Positions 10,651 through 22,141 of a stretch of 64,000 nt of DNA are shown one piece after another. Position 1 is the first letter of the stretch; each line of letters begins with the position of its first letter. The position numbers were made by a program, and so were the translations under genes. The notes below the pieces were generated by a model. The model was not told the origin of the DNA and did not search any database. It was given only the letters and a program-made list of their open reading frames with translations. Source of the DNA: Prorocentrum cordatum (lineage: Eukaryota > Sar > Dinophyceae > Prorocentrales > Prorocentraceae); NCBI GenBank assembly GCA_963575745.1, contig CAUYUJ010009469.1, positions 424,008 to 488,007 on the forward strand, in the 5' to 3' direction.

Positions 10651-12760
10651 CTCATTCTCCTTCTTGCAAAGGGCTTCACTAAGAATCTTTCTGTGGAGGA
10701 TTTCACTAGGAATCCTTGTTGATGATTGCCTAAAAATCTTTCTGTTCTGTGCGGGATTTCAATCGGAAGCCTTCTGTGGATGATTTCACTCGGAATCTTC
10801 TGTGCGGGATTTCACCAGGAACCCTTCTGTGGAGGATTTCAGAACGAATCCTTGTGTCGAGAATTCTAATAGGAACCCTTTTTATGTACAAGATTTCAAT
10901 AAGAATCCTGGTGTCGAGGATTTCCTCCCTACGCCGCCTTCACCTCATCCGCCTTATCTTCCTCCTCCTCCTCATCCGCCTCATTCGCCTTCGTGAGAAG
11001 GGGTCCACTCAGAACCCTTGCGTGGAGAATTTCAATTGGAATCCTTAGGAACATTTCTTGAGAGGATCTAAATAGGAACTGTTCTTGTGAAGGATTTCAA
11101 GCAGAATCATTATATAAAGGATTTCAATCGAAATCCGTCTTGTGAAAGGTTCTGATAGGAATCCTTTTGGGAAGGATTTCAATAGGAGTCCTTGCATCGA
11201 AGACAACAGGAATCCTTCCACTGAGGCCAATGGAAGCCCTGCGAATGACAGCGAACACGAATTCAAAGATTTCCTTCGGGACTTTTCTGTGTAGGATTTC
11301 AGTCGGAATCCTTGCCTTGAGGATTTCAATAGGAACCCTTCTCTGAAATATGTAGAGGGTTTTACTAGAAATCCTTCCCTCCTCCTCGTCCTCATCCGCC
11401 TCCAATTCGCCCTCATCCTCCTCCTCATCCGCTTCATTCTCCTCGTGAAGGGTTCTAATAGGAATCCTTCCGTGAAGGAGTTCGCTTGAACTTCTTCTTT
11501 TGGAGGGTTTCACTAGGAATCCTTATGTAGAGGTTTTCAATCGTGTTTTCAATAGGAATCTTTCTGTGCAAGGTTCCAATCGGAATCCTTTTGTTGACGA
11601 TTGCACTCGGAATCCTTCAATGCGGGATTTCACTGGGAATCGTTCCGTGGATGATTTCACTCGGAATCGTCTGTGCGGGTTTCACCTGTGGAAGATTCCA
11701 GAACGAATCCTTTTGTCGGGACTTCTAATAAGAACCCTTCTGTACAAGATTCCAATCGGAATCCTTCCGTTAAGGATTTCCTCCCTCTGCCTCCTTCACC
11801 TCATCCGCCTGATCTTCCTCCTCCTCCTCATCCGCCACATTCGCCCTCGTTTGAAGGTTTCACTAGGAACCCTCATGTGGAGAGTTTCCACAGGAATCCT
11901 TCCGTGGAGGATATAAATTGGAAGGTTTTGAGAGGATGTCAATAGGAACCGTTCTTGTGAAGGGTTTCAAGGCAAATCCTTATGTGAAGGATTTCAATAG
12001 GGACCCCTGCGTCGAAGACAGTAGGAATCCTTCCATTGAGGCCAGGGGAGATTGCGAACGACAGCGAAACCATTTTCAAGGATTTCCGTGGAGCTTTTTT
12101 GTGTAAGATTTCAATGCGAGTTCTTTCGATGAGGATTTCAATAGGCTCTTCTGTGAAGGATTCAGCAAGACTCTTCCTGTGGAATGTTTCAATAGGAATC
12201 CGTCTCTCCTCCTCGTCCTCATCCGCCTCCTACTCCTCCTCCTCCTCCACATCCGCCTCATTCTCCTTCTCGTGAGGGGTCCCAATAGGAATCCTTGTAT
12301 GGAGGAGTTCACCAGAAAACCTTCTTGTGGAGGGTTTCACTAGAAATCCTTCTGTAGAGGATTCCAATCGGAATCCTTCTTGTGAAGAGTTTCACTTGGA
12401 ACCCTTGAGTGGAGGATTTCACTAGGAATCTTTCTGTGCAAGATTCCAATCGGAATCCTTCTTTGGGCGATTTCACTCGGAATCGCCCTGTGCGGGATTT
12501 CAATAGGAACCCATTAGTGGAGGAGTTCAAAACAAGTCCGTTTGTCGAGGATTTCAATCGGAACCCTTCTATGGAAGACTTCACTAGAAATCTTTCTGTG
12601 CAAGATATCGTTCGTTCCTCTCTTCTACCTCACCTGCCTCATCTTCCTCCTCCTCATCATCCGCCTCATTCGCCTTCGTTTGAAGGTTTCACTCGGAATC
12701 CTTCTGTGGATAATTCGAATAGGAAACGACAATCGATTTTTAGCAGGGGGGAATCGGCGA
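10650..12760. repeat. 27 bp satellite with a higher-order structure of about 0.85 kb
   Basis: The basic unit is about GGATTTCAATAGGAATCC plus a 9 bp spacer such as TTCTGTGGA, which translates as a nine-residue unit like DFNRNPSVE. GGATTTC and GGAATCC make each unit a near-palindrome. Pyrimidine-rich blocks rich in CTCATCCGCCT interrupt the array: type A near 10923, 11778 and 12620, type B near 10602, 11380 and 12205. They therefore alternate with a combined period of about 0.8-0.85 kb. The peptides implied in several frames are by-products of a 27 bp period. Confidence 0.85.
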
Positions 12761-12769
12761 GCGGCCATA

Positions 12770-12835
12770 TATGTACATATCAAAATATATGTGTTATATA
12801 TGAAATACCTATATATATATATATATAGAGGTATA
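12770..12835. repeat. (AT)n/(ATGT)n tract
   Basis: Alternating A/T with ATGTACATAT and a TATATATATATATATA core. It is one of three such AT islands, with 23700-23757 and 51307-51420. Confidence 0.9.
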
Positions 12836-12978
12836 ATCAGTCGAAGCTCCGTGCGTACAGTCGGGGATTTGGCCTAACGTAAAGAAGGAACGAGGCTCCT
12901 TTCTCCATAACTTCAATTCGCATTCCCATCGAGAACCTCTGGAAAACCGAAAGCACACTGTACAACGGTCAAAGAACT

Positions 12979-13106
12979 GGCCATCGCTCGGACGTTCATC
13001 CCCTGTGCTTTTCTCGGTCTCGGGCGTGGTTTTTCCGCCAGGTGGTCGAGGATTCTCCTCGACGGTCCCCGCCGAGGCCGAACATGCACACGTCCGAGCG
13101 GTGCCA
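12979..13106. mobile_element. R7 TIR element, copy 1
   Basis: The left end TGGCCATCGCTCGGACGT and the right end ACGTCCGAGCGGTGCCA are inverted repeats. The inside contains TTTTCTCGGT and a CGAGGATTCTCCTCGA palindrome. Other copies are at 29422 (interrupted by R6), 39184, 39444 and 40638. Confidence 0.75.
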
Positions 13107-13163
13107 AGAGAGCAGTGAGCTCCTCCCCAACGACAAGAGTTCCCTCTGCAGCGCCCCGACCGT

Positions 13164-13342
13164 ACAGGGCAGTTTTTAATACATAGGATTGTTTTGCAAA
13201 ACCAAAAACACATGGGATGATTAATACATGATCAATGTAATAATCAATTTGTGCATGAACTCATCGTTGTTTTTGAATACTAGATCCGTGCATTTTAGAT
13301 ACATGACCCGCACGCGGAGCACGTATTCAAAACGGCACCGTA
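13164..13342. mobile_element. R8 TIR element with TA flanks, copy 1
   Basis: The ends read TA-CAGGGCAGTTTTTAATACAT and, on the other strand, TA-CGGTGCCGTTTTGAATACGT. It is AT-rich inside, unlike its surroundings, with many TTAATACATG-type repeats. The second copy is at 29136-29298. Confidence 0.75.
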
Positions 13343-13343
13343 G

Positions 13344-13615
13344 GCTTCCAGTCGGCGCCGGCCCCCCCCTTCACACGTGGCGCGCGACGCGCACGGAGCG
13401 CGGCGCTGGCGGCGCCGCCGAGGGAGGGCCCAGCGCCGATCCAAGACTGAATGGGGCCCTGGGACCCACGAATAAACACACACACACACAAAGAATAGCA
13501 GGATTCCCAATATTTTCCCATGTTCTCGGGGTTTTGTCTTCCCCCCCACTTCCCAGATTTTCCCGCATTTTCCTGGGAGTCGGCGATGAATTGTGTCTGT
13601 GTCTCTTGTTGCCTC
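13344..13615. repeat. R10 remnant followed by an R11 copy
   Basis: 13344-13447 has the palindromic GGCGCTGGCGGCGCC centre and CCAGCGCCGATCCAAGA arm of R10. 13451-13615 is a good R11 copy containing CACACACACA, TTTTGTCTTCCCCCCC and TTGTGTCTGTGTCTC. At 2 kb and 13 kb an R10 copy lies close to an R11 copy. Confidence 0.6.
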
Positions 13616-13948
13616 CTGAAAGACATCGGCGCGGACGCACGGGAGCTGCATGGTGATGCAAACTGTTGCTCCTCAGTCCTCGTCCTCCTCGTCGTCGTCT
13701 TCGTCGTCGTCGTCGCCGTCCTCATCGTCGTTGTCGTCCTCCTTCTCAGCGGCGCTACTGGAATATGTTATTCCCATCGTACTTTAAAGACCACACCCCA
13801 GTGTCTGCCCGACACGCTGGCGAAACGTCGAAGGACAATCGCCTCTAAGGGCCCGACACAAGAACATCCTCAATTTTCGGTACTTTCCTGGTGCTCGAAA
13901 TTCCTTCTGGTGGTCAAGGCTGATGCAAGTCGGAACGCCACAACCCCT

Positions 13949-14120
13949 GGGGGGAAGTGAGAAGGAGAAGGCCTTCTCAGAAGGCTCGGACATCACCCGG
14001 CTTTCTGAGAAGTTTTCGACGCCTTCCCCGAAGACACAGACAATTCCTCAGAGGGCACGAGGGCTTCTGAGAAATCCCGCCGCCTTCTCGGAGGGTCTCC
14101 TCCTTCTCGCTTCCCCCCCC
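13949..14120. mobile_element. R9 TIR element, copy 1
   Basis: The left end GGGGGGAAGTGAGAAGGAG and the right end CTCCTTCTCGCTTCCCCCC are inverted repeats. The inside repeats CCTTCTCAGAAGG palindromes. The second copy is at 22788-22961. Confidence 0.75.
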
Positions 14121-14282
14121 TCGCTCGCCGCCGATCGCCGACAAGGACATCATGAACGGGGTGCTGTGGCCCCCGACCCGGCGAACCCAACCCTTCCCGA
14201 TGCGGGCAACGCTGCAACGCGCGAGAGAATGGCCCCAGAGTGGCGACGCCCAGCAACTCTCCAGAGCATACCCGCCAGCGAG

Positions 14283-14442
14283 TACAGTCGGACTCGATTG
14301 GACAGGGCACGCGAGAAGGACACAAGACCCTTCCGAGGGCCACGTTGCCACAGGAATGTGGGGGGAGCATGGGCCGCGAGACACAGGGCACAAGGGTACC
14401 CTTGATTTGGCAGGGACGACCTACTAATCTGGGCCGACTGTA
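14283..14442. mobile_element. R3 element, copy 2
   Basis: TA-CAGTCGGACTCGATTGGAC at the left and GGGCCGACTG-TA at the right. It is very close in sequence to the copies at 514 and 38077. Confidence 0.8.
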
Positions 14443-14890
14443 CCCCTCTCGGCGCCGCTGACCTTCGGGGATCTTCTGACCCGGGTCAATCCAGACCCGG
14501 GTCAACAGGAAACCACAAACTGCAATGCAGAAAAGAAAACTGCAACGCAAGCCTTCGCAAACCCGGGTCAGCCAATGGGCGCGGCCACGTCGCGGCCACG
14601 AGCGGCTCGCTGACCCGGGTCAGCCAGAGAGGGTCTTCGCAGGATGCTGCAGGATCCGGTGCCCTGGCTGACCCCTGTTTGCACAGACCCCCGTCTCTTA
14701 GGCCCCGACTCCCCATCCACGCCCGGCCCCCGGGCAGCACCGTTCTGCACCCGACGGGGCCAGGTCCCTCGCCTGGCGTGGCAGCCCCGGAGCCGCTGGC
14801 GCGCGCCCTGAGCTCGCCGAAAGGGCGGCCGCGGGCGGGGGCCAGGCTCAGATGAAGAGCATCGCCTCGGGAGGGGGGCGCTGGTCGGGA
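14443..14890. other. no gene; repeated GACCCGGGTCA palindromes
   Basis: GACCCGGGTCA or CCCGGGTCAGCCA occurs four to five times in about 150 bp (14478-14630), with no coding signal. CCCGGGTC is palindromic, so this may be a small hairpin array. Confidence 0.5.
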
Positions 14891-14892
14891 GG

Positions 14893-15266
14893 ATGAGGAG
14901 GAGGAAGAGGAGGATGAGGAGGAGGAGGAGAAGGAGAAGGAGGAGGAGGAGGAGGAGGAGGAGGAGGAGGAGGAGGAGGAGGAGGAGGAGGAGGAGGAGG
15001 AGGAGGAGGAGGAGGAGGAGGAGGAGGAGGAGGAGGAGGAGGAGGAGCAGGAGGAGGAGGAGGAGCAGGAGCAGGAGCAGGGGGAGGAGGAGGAGGGGGA
15101 GGGGGGGGAGGGGGAGGAGGAGCAGGAGGAGGAGGAGGAGGAGGAGGAGGAGGGAGGAGGAGGAGGAGGAGGAGGAGGAGGAGGAGGAGGAGGAGGAGGA
15201 GCAGGGGGAGGAGGAGGAGGGGAAGGCGGAGGAGGGGGAGGAGGAGCAGGGGGAGGAGGAGGAGGT
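14893..15266 (+). repeat. (GAG)n microsatellite
   Basis: About 370 bp of GAG/GGA triplets with GCA and GGG interruptions. It creates false poly-Glu, poly-Arg, poly-Ser, poly-Leu and poly-Pro frames. Confidence 0.95.
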
Positions 15267-15477
15267 GGTCCTGGCCCAAAACAGGAGTCTCCAGCGCGTC
15301 GCGCCAGTGTGGAGCGCCCGGGGCCCTCCGAGAGCCTCGCGTGGGGGGGTGCTCGGGAGGCCGCCTGTGCCTCCCCTGGGAGGCCCGGGGGCGCCATGGG
15401 CCAGGGGCAGCTCGGGCAGCTCCTGGGGCGGAGGACGAGGGGTTGGACGCCCGAAATGGGCACGGGACAACATGGGC

Positions 15478-15635
15478 ACAATTCGGGCTGGGCGAAAGGG
15501 GGGGATAACCTCTCGGCGCCGGAGGCGGCTGTGTATCGAGGAATGGGCCCCTCGGTGGGGCCGAAACCAGCTGAATGTAGCAGATTTCGTAACCCCTCCT
15601 TTCCCAATGTCCTCGTTTCGTCCGGCCCGAACAAT
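15478..15635. mobile_element. R6 TIR element with 5 bp target duplication, copy 1
   Basis: ACAAT at 15478-15482 and again at 15631-15635 flanks an element running from TCGGGCTGGGCGAAAGGGGG to CCTCGTTTCGTCCGGCCCGA. The ends are inverted repeats. The second copy (29500-29697) has its own, different 5 bp duplication, so the boundaries are well supported. Confidence 0.85.
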
Positions 15636-16120
15636 GCCCAACAACACATGTTGTCCCAAACGAACAGCGGCCGCTGTTGGGCAGGCGGCTTTCTGTCTCG
15701 AGTAGACACAGGCCGCGGCGGCGCGGACAGCGAGTCCTGTTCAAAATGGACAGGGTCTGCTGTTGGGCATTGTACCCATTCTTTCCGTACCCATTTCGTT
15801 CGTGCCGAGAAGGGGAGGAGGGGCAGGAAGTCGCTCTTGACGGCCCAGGCTCCCAGGAGGGGCCTCGGGAGGCTCAGACAGACTCAAGACCCGATGGCCC
15901 CCCTCCCCCTCGTTGCCTCTCTTCCTCCTGGCGGTCCTCCCTCGCCGTCGTGCTCGCCCGCCCAGCCCTCTCCACGGGGTGCGTCTTTCGAACAGAACCC
16001 GCACGGACATCGGGCGACGACGAGGCGGCTCCTGGACGCCCGAGACGGGCCAGAAGCGTCCCGGGTCTCCGGCGCTGGTCGTTAGCTGGGGCGGAAGATT
16101 TGGATAGCAGAGGAACGAAA
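15636..16120. other. no gene recognised
   Basis: No defensible reading frame. CTGTTGGG...ACAATGCCC and TGTTGGGCATTGTACCC repeat in inverted form on either side of 15680-15760. Confidence 0.4.
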
Positions 16121-16123
16121 GAC

Positions 16124-16285
16124 GGCATAAACATAACATTTTGAAGGTCCGCGTGGACTTTTTGGATCCGGGCTGGACGTTCCATCCCAAGTGCGCTAAG
16201 CGCGCCAGGGGTGGTGCCAAAGGCGCCGCCAGGGGGGTCGGGCGCAGATCCGAGAAATCCGTGCGGAGCTCTGAATGTTTATGCG
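16124..16285. mobile_element. R10 fold-back element
   Basis: The outer arms GGCATAAACAT and (A)TGTTTATGC, then the inner arms AAGGTCCGCGTGGA and TCCGTGCGGAGCTCT, are inverted repeats around a GC-rich palindromic centre. It shares both arms with the better copy at 39587-39755. Confidence 0.7.
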
Positions 16286-16735
16286 TATGCAGTATTTCCC
16301 TTCTTCTATGACCGTGAGCGGAGAAGACCTGGGGGTTGATTTGTAGGAGGGCGATCGATGGGGAGGGAGAAACGTGCACCTCTCGTGCCCCTATTGGCCA
16401 CCTTGTAGGGCCCCTGTAGGGCACGAGAAAGGTACCGATACCACTACTCCCTGGACCTCTCCCAGGGTGCGTTCTGACCAGAATTTCGAGGCGACTTTAG
16501 CGGTAGCGACGAGGGCCTCCTAGGAGGCCCTACAAGGGGAAAGCGAGGGAAGGGTATCGGTAGATGTACCTGGTCCTCCTCTGAAGAGGGGCATCGTCGC
16601 CGGCCGCATCCCCATGCTGTGGAAGGCCGGGCCGCACTGCGACATCGAGCTCATCAGCATCGCCTGCCTCTGAGGCAGCGGCCTGCCAGCGACCGCCACT
16701 GGCGCGGCTGGCGGCGTCGGGGCCTGCTACTTGCG

Positions 16736-16895
16736 TTAGGTCGGGCCTGTCCCCCTACAGGGGAATTTAGGGCGAACAATTAGAAATAGACAAAAAGGTA
16801 CCCTAAAATACTCAAAAATGGTCAAAAAATCGTCCCTAGACTATTTCTTGACTACTTGTGAATATTCCTCCTGTAGAAGGAAAGGCCCGACTTAA
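16736..16895. mobile_element. R5 TTAA-type element
   Basis: The left end TTAG-GTCGGGCCTGTCCCC and the right end AAGGCCCGAC-TTAA are inverted, with TTAA or a one-base variant outside. The AT-rich core has the family motif CTAGACTATTTCTTGACTA. TTAA duplication is typical of piggyBac-like elements, but these termini do not begin with the usual CCC, so the superfamily stays open. Confidence 0.7.
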
Positions 16896-17029
16896 TGCTT
16901 GCGGGGCGGGGGGGTCGGCGGGCGGGCGGCGGGGAGAGGGGGGGAGCGAGGGGAAGGGGAGGCGGACGTGGGAGAGACGAGGAGCAGGGCGAGGAGGACC
17001 GGGGAGGAAGAGGAGGAAGGAGCGCAATC

Positions 17030-17329
17030 GCACACACAAACACACACACACACACACGCACACGCACACGCACACGCACACGCACACGCACACGCACACG
17101 CACACGCACACGCACACGCACACGCACACGCACACGCACACGCACACGCACACGCACACGCACACGCACACGCACACGCACACGCACACGCACACGCACA
17201 CGCACACGCACACGCACACGCACACGCACACGCACACGCACACGCACACGCACACGCACACGCACACGCACACGCACACGCACACGCACACGCACACGCA
17301 CACGCACACGCACACGCACGCGCACGCAC

Positions 17330-17383
<54 letters not shown>

Positions 17384-17384
17384 C

Positions 17385-17419
<35 letters not shown>

Positions 17420-17442
17420 CACACACACAGAAACACACACAG

Positions 17443-17507
<65 letters not shown>

Positions 17508-17820
17508 CACACACACACACAACACACACACACACACACCACACACAAACACACACACAAACCACACACACAAACACACACACACAAACAAACACACACA
17601 AACACACACAAACACACACAACCCACACAAACACACACACAAACACACACAAACACACACAACACACACAAAACACACAACACACAACACACAACATACA
17701 CACACAACAAACACAACACACACACACACCACACAACACACAACACACAACACACAACATACAACACACACAACACACACAACACAACCACACACACAAC
17801 CACACACAACCACACACACA
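17030..17820. repeat. (CACACG)n then (CA)n microsatellite
   Basis: 17050-17320 is a regular 6 bp CACACG repeat. 17320-17820 is CA with AAC and ACC variants. The long reading frames here (Thr-His, Cys-Val, Ala-His or Arg-Thr alternation) are not genes. Confidence 0.97.
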
Positions 17821-18102
17821 GGGGCGAGTTCGTCTGAGTGTCGGCAGCCGTCCGCCCCCTCCCCCCGGGGCCTGGGGGGACGGGGGCTCTCCAGCTCGGG
17901 CCTACCGTTGCGCTCGCGCGGCGGGCTGAAAGGGCGGGGCAGGGGAGGGGGGGAGGGCAAGCTAGGTGCGCTCGCGTCAACATCTGACATCCTACCCCTC
18001 CCTCCCATCCCTTCCCATTGTGCTACTTCATTGTCCTCTCACCGAATCGGGCTTCGCATCTGACCCTGTTACCTAAGAGGGAAAGGAGGAGGACGACGGC
18101 GC

Positions 18103-18200
18103 GATGAAAACGAAGACGACGACGAAGACGACGACGACGACGACAACCACGACGACGACGACGACGGCGGCGACGACGACGACGACGACGATGAGGACAA
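18103..18200 (+). repeat. (GAC)n microsatellite
   Basis: Runs of GAC with AAG, AAC and GGC variants. Confidence 0.9.
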
Positions 18201-18315
18201 CCGGCGACGAAGACGACGACGACGCGACCGCGCCGGAGCGGCACCCGCGCCAGCTGCCCGCTGCCGTTACGCGCGTCCCCCACCCGGATCTCAAATTTCT
18301 GCAGGGGTGAAAGGA

Positions 18316-19700
18316 GAGTAGCATTCATATTGGGTAATGGTAGAGTGGGTCCGATGTCAGAGTTGTGCAAGTGCATTCATATTGAGTAATGGTAGAGGTA
18401 GAAACTGCCAATCGCGAAAACCACTGCAGAGCGTAGCATGTCATAGCGGGTTGTGGCATTGCGTAGTGAGGCATCGAAACAAACACGACAACGTCGAAAA
18501 AAAACGACGACCGCAGGGTGCAGGGCGAACGAAGCCAGATTCCAGGGATACTGAAAACCAACGGGGTCCCTATACTCGCTGTCGGGGTACACGGCTGGCG
18601 AAACAAGAGGAGGCGGAGGAAGAAAAGGATCAGGAGGTTGGGGGGGATCAGGAGGAACAAGAAAGAGGTGGAAAAGGATCAGGGGGGTCGGAAGCGGATT
18701 ATGTGTAAGATAGGCCGCAAAGGGGAAAGGCGCTAAGGCGAGAGCACAATTGAAAGCACCAGCGATGGAGCCCAGAGCGTAGCATGCCATAGCACTGCAG
18801 AGCGTAGCATGTCATAGCATGGCGCAGAAGAGCAATGCTGAGCGTAGTATGTCATAGCATGGGACGCGGGACGCATGCGCTGCAGCGGCAGCACGATCTG
18901 GAACGACCAGAGGCGCAGAAATGGGACCGACGCTGCAGCGGGAGCGACATGTTGAAGAGCCGAAGAGTGCCGTAGTGCCAAGAAAACAATACGGCAGCAC
19001 GATTTGGAATGAGCAGAGGCGCAGACATGGGACCAACGCAGCAGCGGGAGCACCATTGTTGAAGAGCCGAAGAACGCCACTGGAGCGGAGCATATCATAG
19101 CATGGGGCCGGGGACCGTTGCACTGCAGCGGCAGCACGATTCGGAACGACCAGCGGCGCGGAAAATAGGACGAACGCTGCAGCGGGAGCAACATTCTGAA
19201 GGACCGGAAAGACTCGGATTTTCAAAAACATAGATGAAAACCAAACTCCCGGGAATCCTGTGCGGAAAAGAACGCCGCCCAAAAGGGGGGGGGGGCTTTC
19301 TGCGGCCCCAAAAATCAACGAATCGACACCGGATGTGTAATCACCTCCGATGTTTTTGCCGGGGATCATTTTCTAGATTTGGGGCTTCTTAAAAAGGATC
19401 GAAAACGTCGGCGCTGCAGCGGGAGCACGTTTTGGAACAACGAGAGGCGCAGAAATTGGGCCAGCGCTGCAGCGGGAGCACGATTCGGAACGAGCGGGAG
19501 CGCGGAAATGAGGCCAGCGCTGCAGCGGGAACACGATTCGGAAGGAGCGGGAGCCCGAAAATTAGGCCAGCGCCTCAGCGAGAGCAGCATTTTAGAAAAA
19601 AACACAAGCGAAAACCCAACTCCGGGGAATCCTGTGTGTAAAAAAACAGTACGCGGGGGGGTGCCGAATATCTTCCGGACGCCATCAGGGGAAGTGGGAG
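18316..19700. repeat. 53 bp repeats and duplicated blocks
   Basis: GCATTCATATTG(G/A)GTAATG occurs twice near 18320 and 18373, and a variant near 19703. GAGCGTAGCATGTCATAGC recurs about five times between 18425 and 19100. A 53 bp unit starting GCTGCAGCGGGAGCACGATT is tandem at 19411-19590 and dispersed at 18887-19200. Each block ends in a related TCC(G/C)GGGAATCCTGTG segment (19245 and 19620), so a unit of about 370 bp has itself been duplicated. No gene is seen. Confidence 0.7.
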
Positions 19701-20080
19701 AGTAGTATTCATATTGTGTAATTGTGAAGGAGGAGCGGGGGCGGACACGGGGGAGGAGGGACGGGGCAGGGGGGGGGAGACAGGGAGTGAACGGAGAGGA
19801 GTGGCAGGAGAAGCGGAGGCAGGGGGACAGGAGAAGAGGGAGGAGGAGCCCATGATCGTACATGCAGTGCGTTCGACTCTGCAGTGGGGGAGGGGAGAGG
19901 GAGAGAGACAACCCAGATGTGCTCGCGCCATATCTGACATCAGATCCTTTCCAATCGTCGCTTATCACTGCGCTGAAAAAATCATCTATCCACCAACTGG
20001 GGCGTCCTGGACCACTTTAATCCTCAAAATTCCTCCCGTCGTGTGATAGGCAATCAGATGGGGAGCTTTACGTTGGACGA
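19701..20080. other. no gene recognised
   Basis: Purine-rich at 19727-19850, then nondescript sequence. Confidence 0.4.
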
Positions 20081-20084
20081 CAAG

Positions 20085-21195
20085 GAGGTGGTGTGTGGAA
20101 GGGTGTGCCACAATTGGTGAGGGGGGCGCGTGGGGACGTCGCCACTGGGGGCCTTCGGTGGAGCTCCCAATGGGGCCACGAACCGCCTGGGGGGCGCGCC
20201 GAAAATGGGTGGCGGTGGCGCATGGGAACGTCGCCACTGTGGCGTTCGGGGTGGATCTCCCTATAGGGCCACGAACCGCGTGAAAAATGTGCCAGAATAG
20301 GTGGCGGTGCCGCATGGGAACGTCGCCACTGGAGCCTTAGGTGGGGCTCCCTATGGAGCCACGAACCGAGCCCAAATGCGTGGCGGGGACACATTTGAAG
20401 GTCGCCGCTGGAACCTTGGGTGGAACTCCGTATGGGGCCACGAACCGCGTCGAAAATATGCCAAAATCAATGGCGGGGACGCATGGGAACGTCGCGTCTG
20501 GGGCCGTCGGTGGGGCTCCCTGTGGGGCCGCGAACCGTGCGAACGGTGTGCCAAAAAGGGTGGCGGGGACGCATGGGGACGGCGCCGCTGGAGCCTTCGG
20601 TGGGGCTCGCTGTGGGGCCACGAAAAGTGTGATGGGTGTGCCAAATTAGATGGCCGGGTCGCGTGGGAACGTCGCCGCTGGGGCCTTCAGTGGAGCTCCC
20701 TATGGGGTCACGAAGCGTGCGAAGGGTGTGCCAAAATAGGTGGCAGGGACGCATGGGAGGGTCGCCTCTGCGGCCTTAGGTGGAGCTCCTATGGGGCTGC
20801 GGACCGCGTGAGGGGGTGCGCCAAAATGGGCGGCGGAAGCGCATGGGAACGTCGCCGCTGGAGTCTTCGGTGGAGCTCCCCATGGAATCTTGAAGCGTCT
20901 GAAGGGTGTGCCACAATTGGTGGAGGGGACGCGTGGGGACGTCGCCTCTGGGGCCGTCGGTGGGGCTCCCTGTGGGGCCGCGAACCGTGCGACGGCCCCA
21001 GATACAAGGGGTGCGCCAAAACGGGCGGCGGGGACGCGCGGGAACGTCGCCACTAGAACCTTCGGTGGAGCTCCCTATGGGGCCACGAACCGTGCGAGGG
21101 GCGTGCCAAATTGGATGGCGGGGGCGCGTGGAAACGTCACCACTGGAGCCTGAGGTGGAGCTCCCTATGGGGTCGCGAAACGTGTGAAGGATGTG
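20085..21195. repeat. 90 bp tandem repeat, about 12 copies
   Basis: The unit reads roughly CCACGAACCGTG, TGCCAAAATxGGTGGCGGGG, ACGCATGGGAACGTCGCC, then CTTCGGTGGAGCTCCCTATG. Copies diverge at scattered positions. Because 90 is a multiple of 3, several frames stay open across it, for example a 251-codon frame at 20301-21056 with a 30-residue W-rich repeat. There is no start context or unique domain, so I treat it as satellite DNA. A reverse-oriented fragment lies at 21715-21840. Confidence 0.85.
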
Positions 21196-21423
21196 CCAAA
21201 CTGGGTGGTGACGGCGGCAATGCTGTTGATGATGGTGCCTGGGGGAAAGGAGGAGGAGAGGAAGGAAGGAAGGAACGCAGGGCACTGTCTTTTCAAAACG
21301 AGGACCCAACACCGCTGGATGGTTGGGAAATTCATATCAGGAAGCGGTTGTAGCCGAACGATACCTTAGCACCGTCGCTAACAGCAAAAACAACCCCCCT
21401 CCAGGCTTGTTTTCAACATCTAG

Positions 21424-21700
21424 CTCTCACCTTAGCGCCGCGCACCATCGCTATAAAAAGATAAACGAGTTCCACGGAGTGAGAGCGACTCGGTTTCATA
21501 ATGTAACTCTCGCCTTAGCCCCGCGCGCATTGGTTTCTTAAAGCAGCGCGCGAATTTCACGGAGTGAAGGCGGCTCGTTTTTGCAATACAGCTCTCGCTT
21601 TAGCGCCACGCGCAATCGTTATGACAACTTGCGCGAACATCGCAGTTTGAGGGCGGCCCGGTTTCGAAATATAGATCTCGCCTTAGCTCCGCGCGCGTCT
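21424..21700. repeat. 84 bp tandem repeat, about 3.3 copies
   Basis: CTCTCGCCTTAGCGCCGCGC-like starts recur at about 21424, 21508, 21592 and 21677. The same motif appears inverted near 21911 (GCGCGGCGCTAAGGCGAGAG). It directly follows the 90 bp satellite. Confidence 0.75.
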
Positions 21701-22141
21701 CCCCCACCCAGGACAGCGTTTCGTAGGCCCACAGGGAGCTCCACCGAAGGCTCACATGGCGGTGTTCACATGCGTCCGCGCCACCGATTTCGGCGCATCC
21801 CTCACGCGGTTCGTGGCCCTATGGGGAGCTTCACCGAAACCGGTACCCACAATGCGGTACTTGCAACAGCATATGGTTGGGCCTTCGTCAGGCTAATTGA
21901 AACGAGTGCGCGCGGCGCTAAGGCGAGAGCCCTATCACCCTTCCGGTGCAGGAATAATGCTTCCCGGAGCGGGGGCTCCACAGGAGTGCTAAGCAACGGC
22001 TAAGTTCCAGGGTGCCAAGCTAACTCTTGAGCGTGCGTGGTGCGTTATCGTTTCACCGAAGGGGGTGTTGAGGGGGGGCTCTTAATTGCTGGGTGAGGTT
22101 ACGGCTGGCCCCCGATCGGAGCGAGAGCGGGCCTGGCCCTG

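Noticed and set aside
16836-18063. Several reading frames of 310-400 codons with Thr-His, Cys-Val or Ala-His alternation
   Set aside because: They are produced by the CA/CACACG microsatellite, which is open in all frames on both strands.
20085-21195. A possible CRISPR-like array of regular repeats
   Set aside because: The units are contiguous 90 bp satellite copies that vary throughout. There are no unique spacers between conserved short repeats, and no cas genes.
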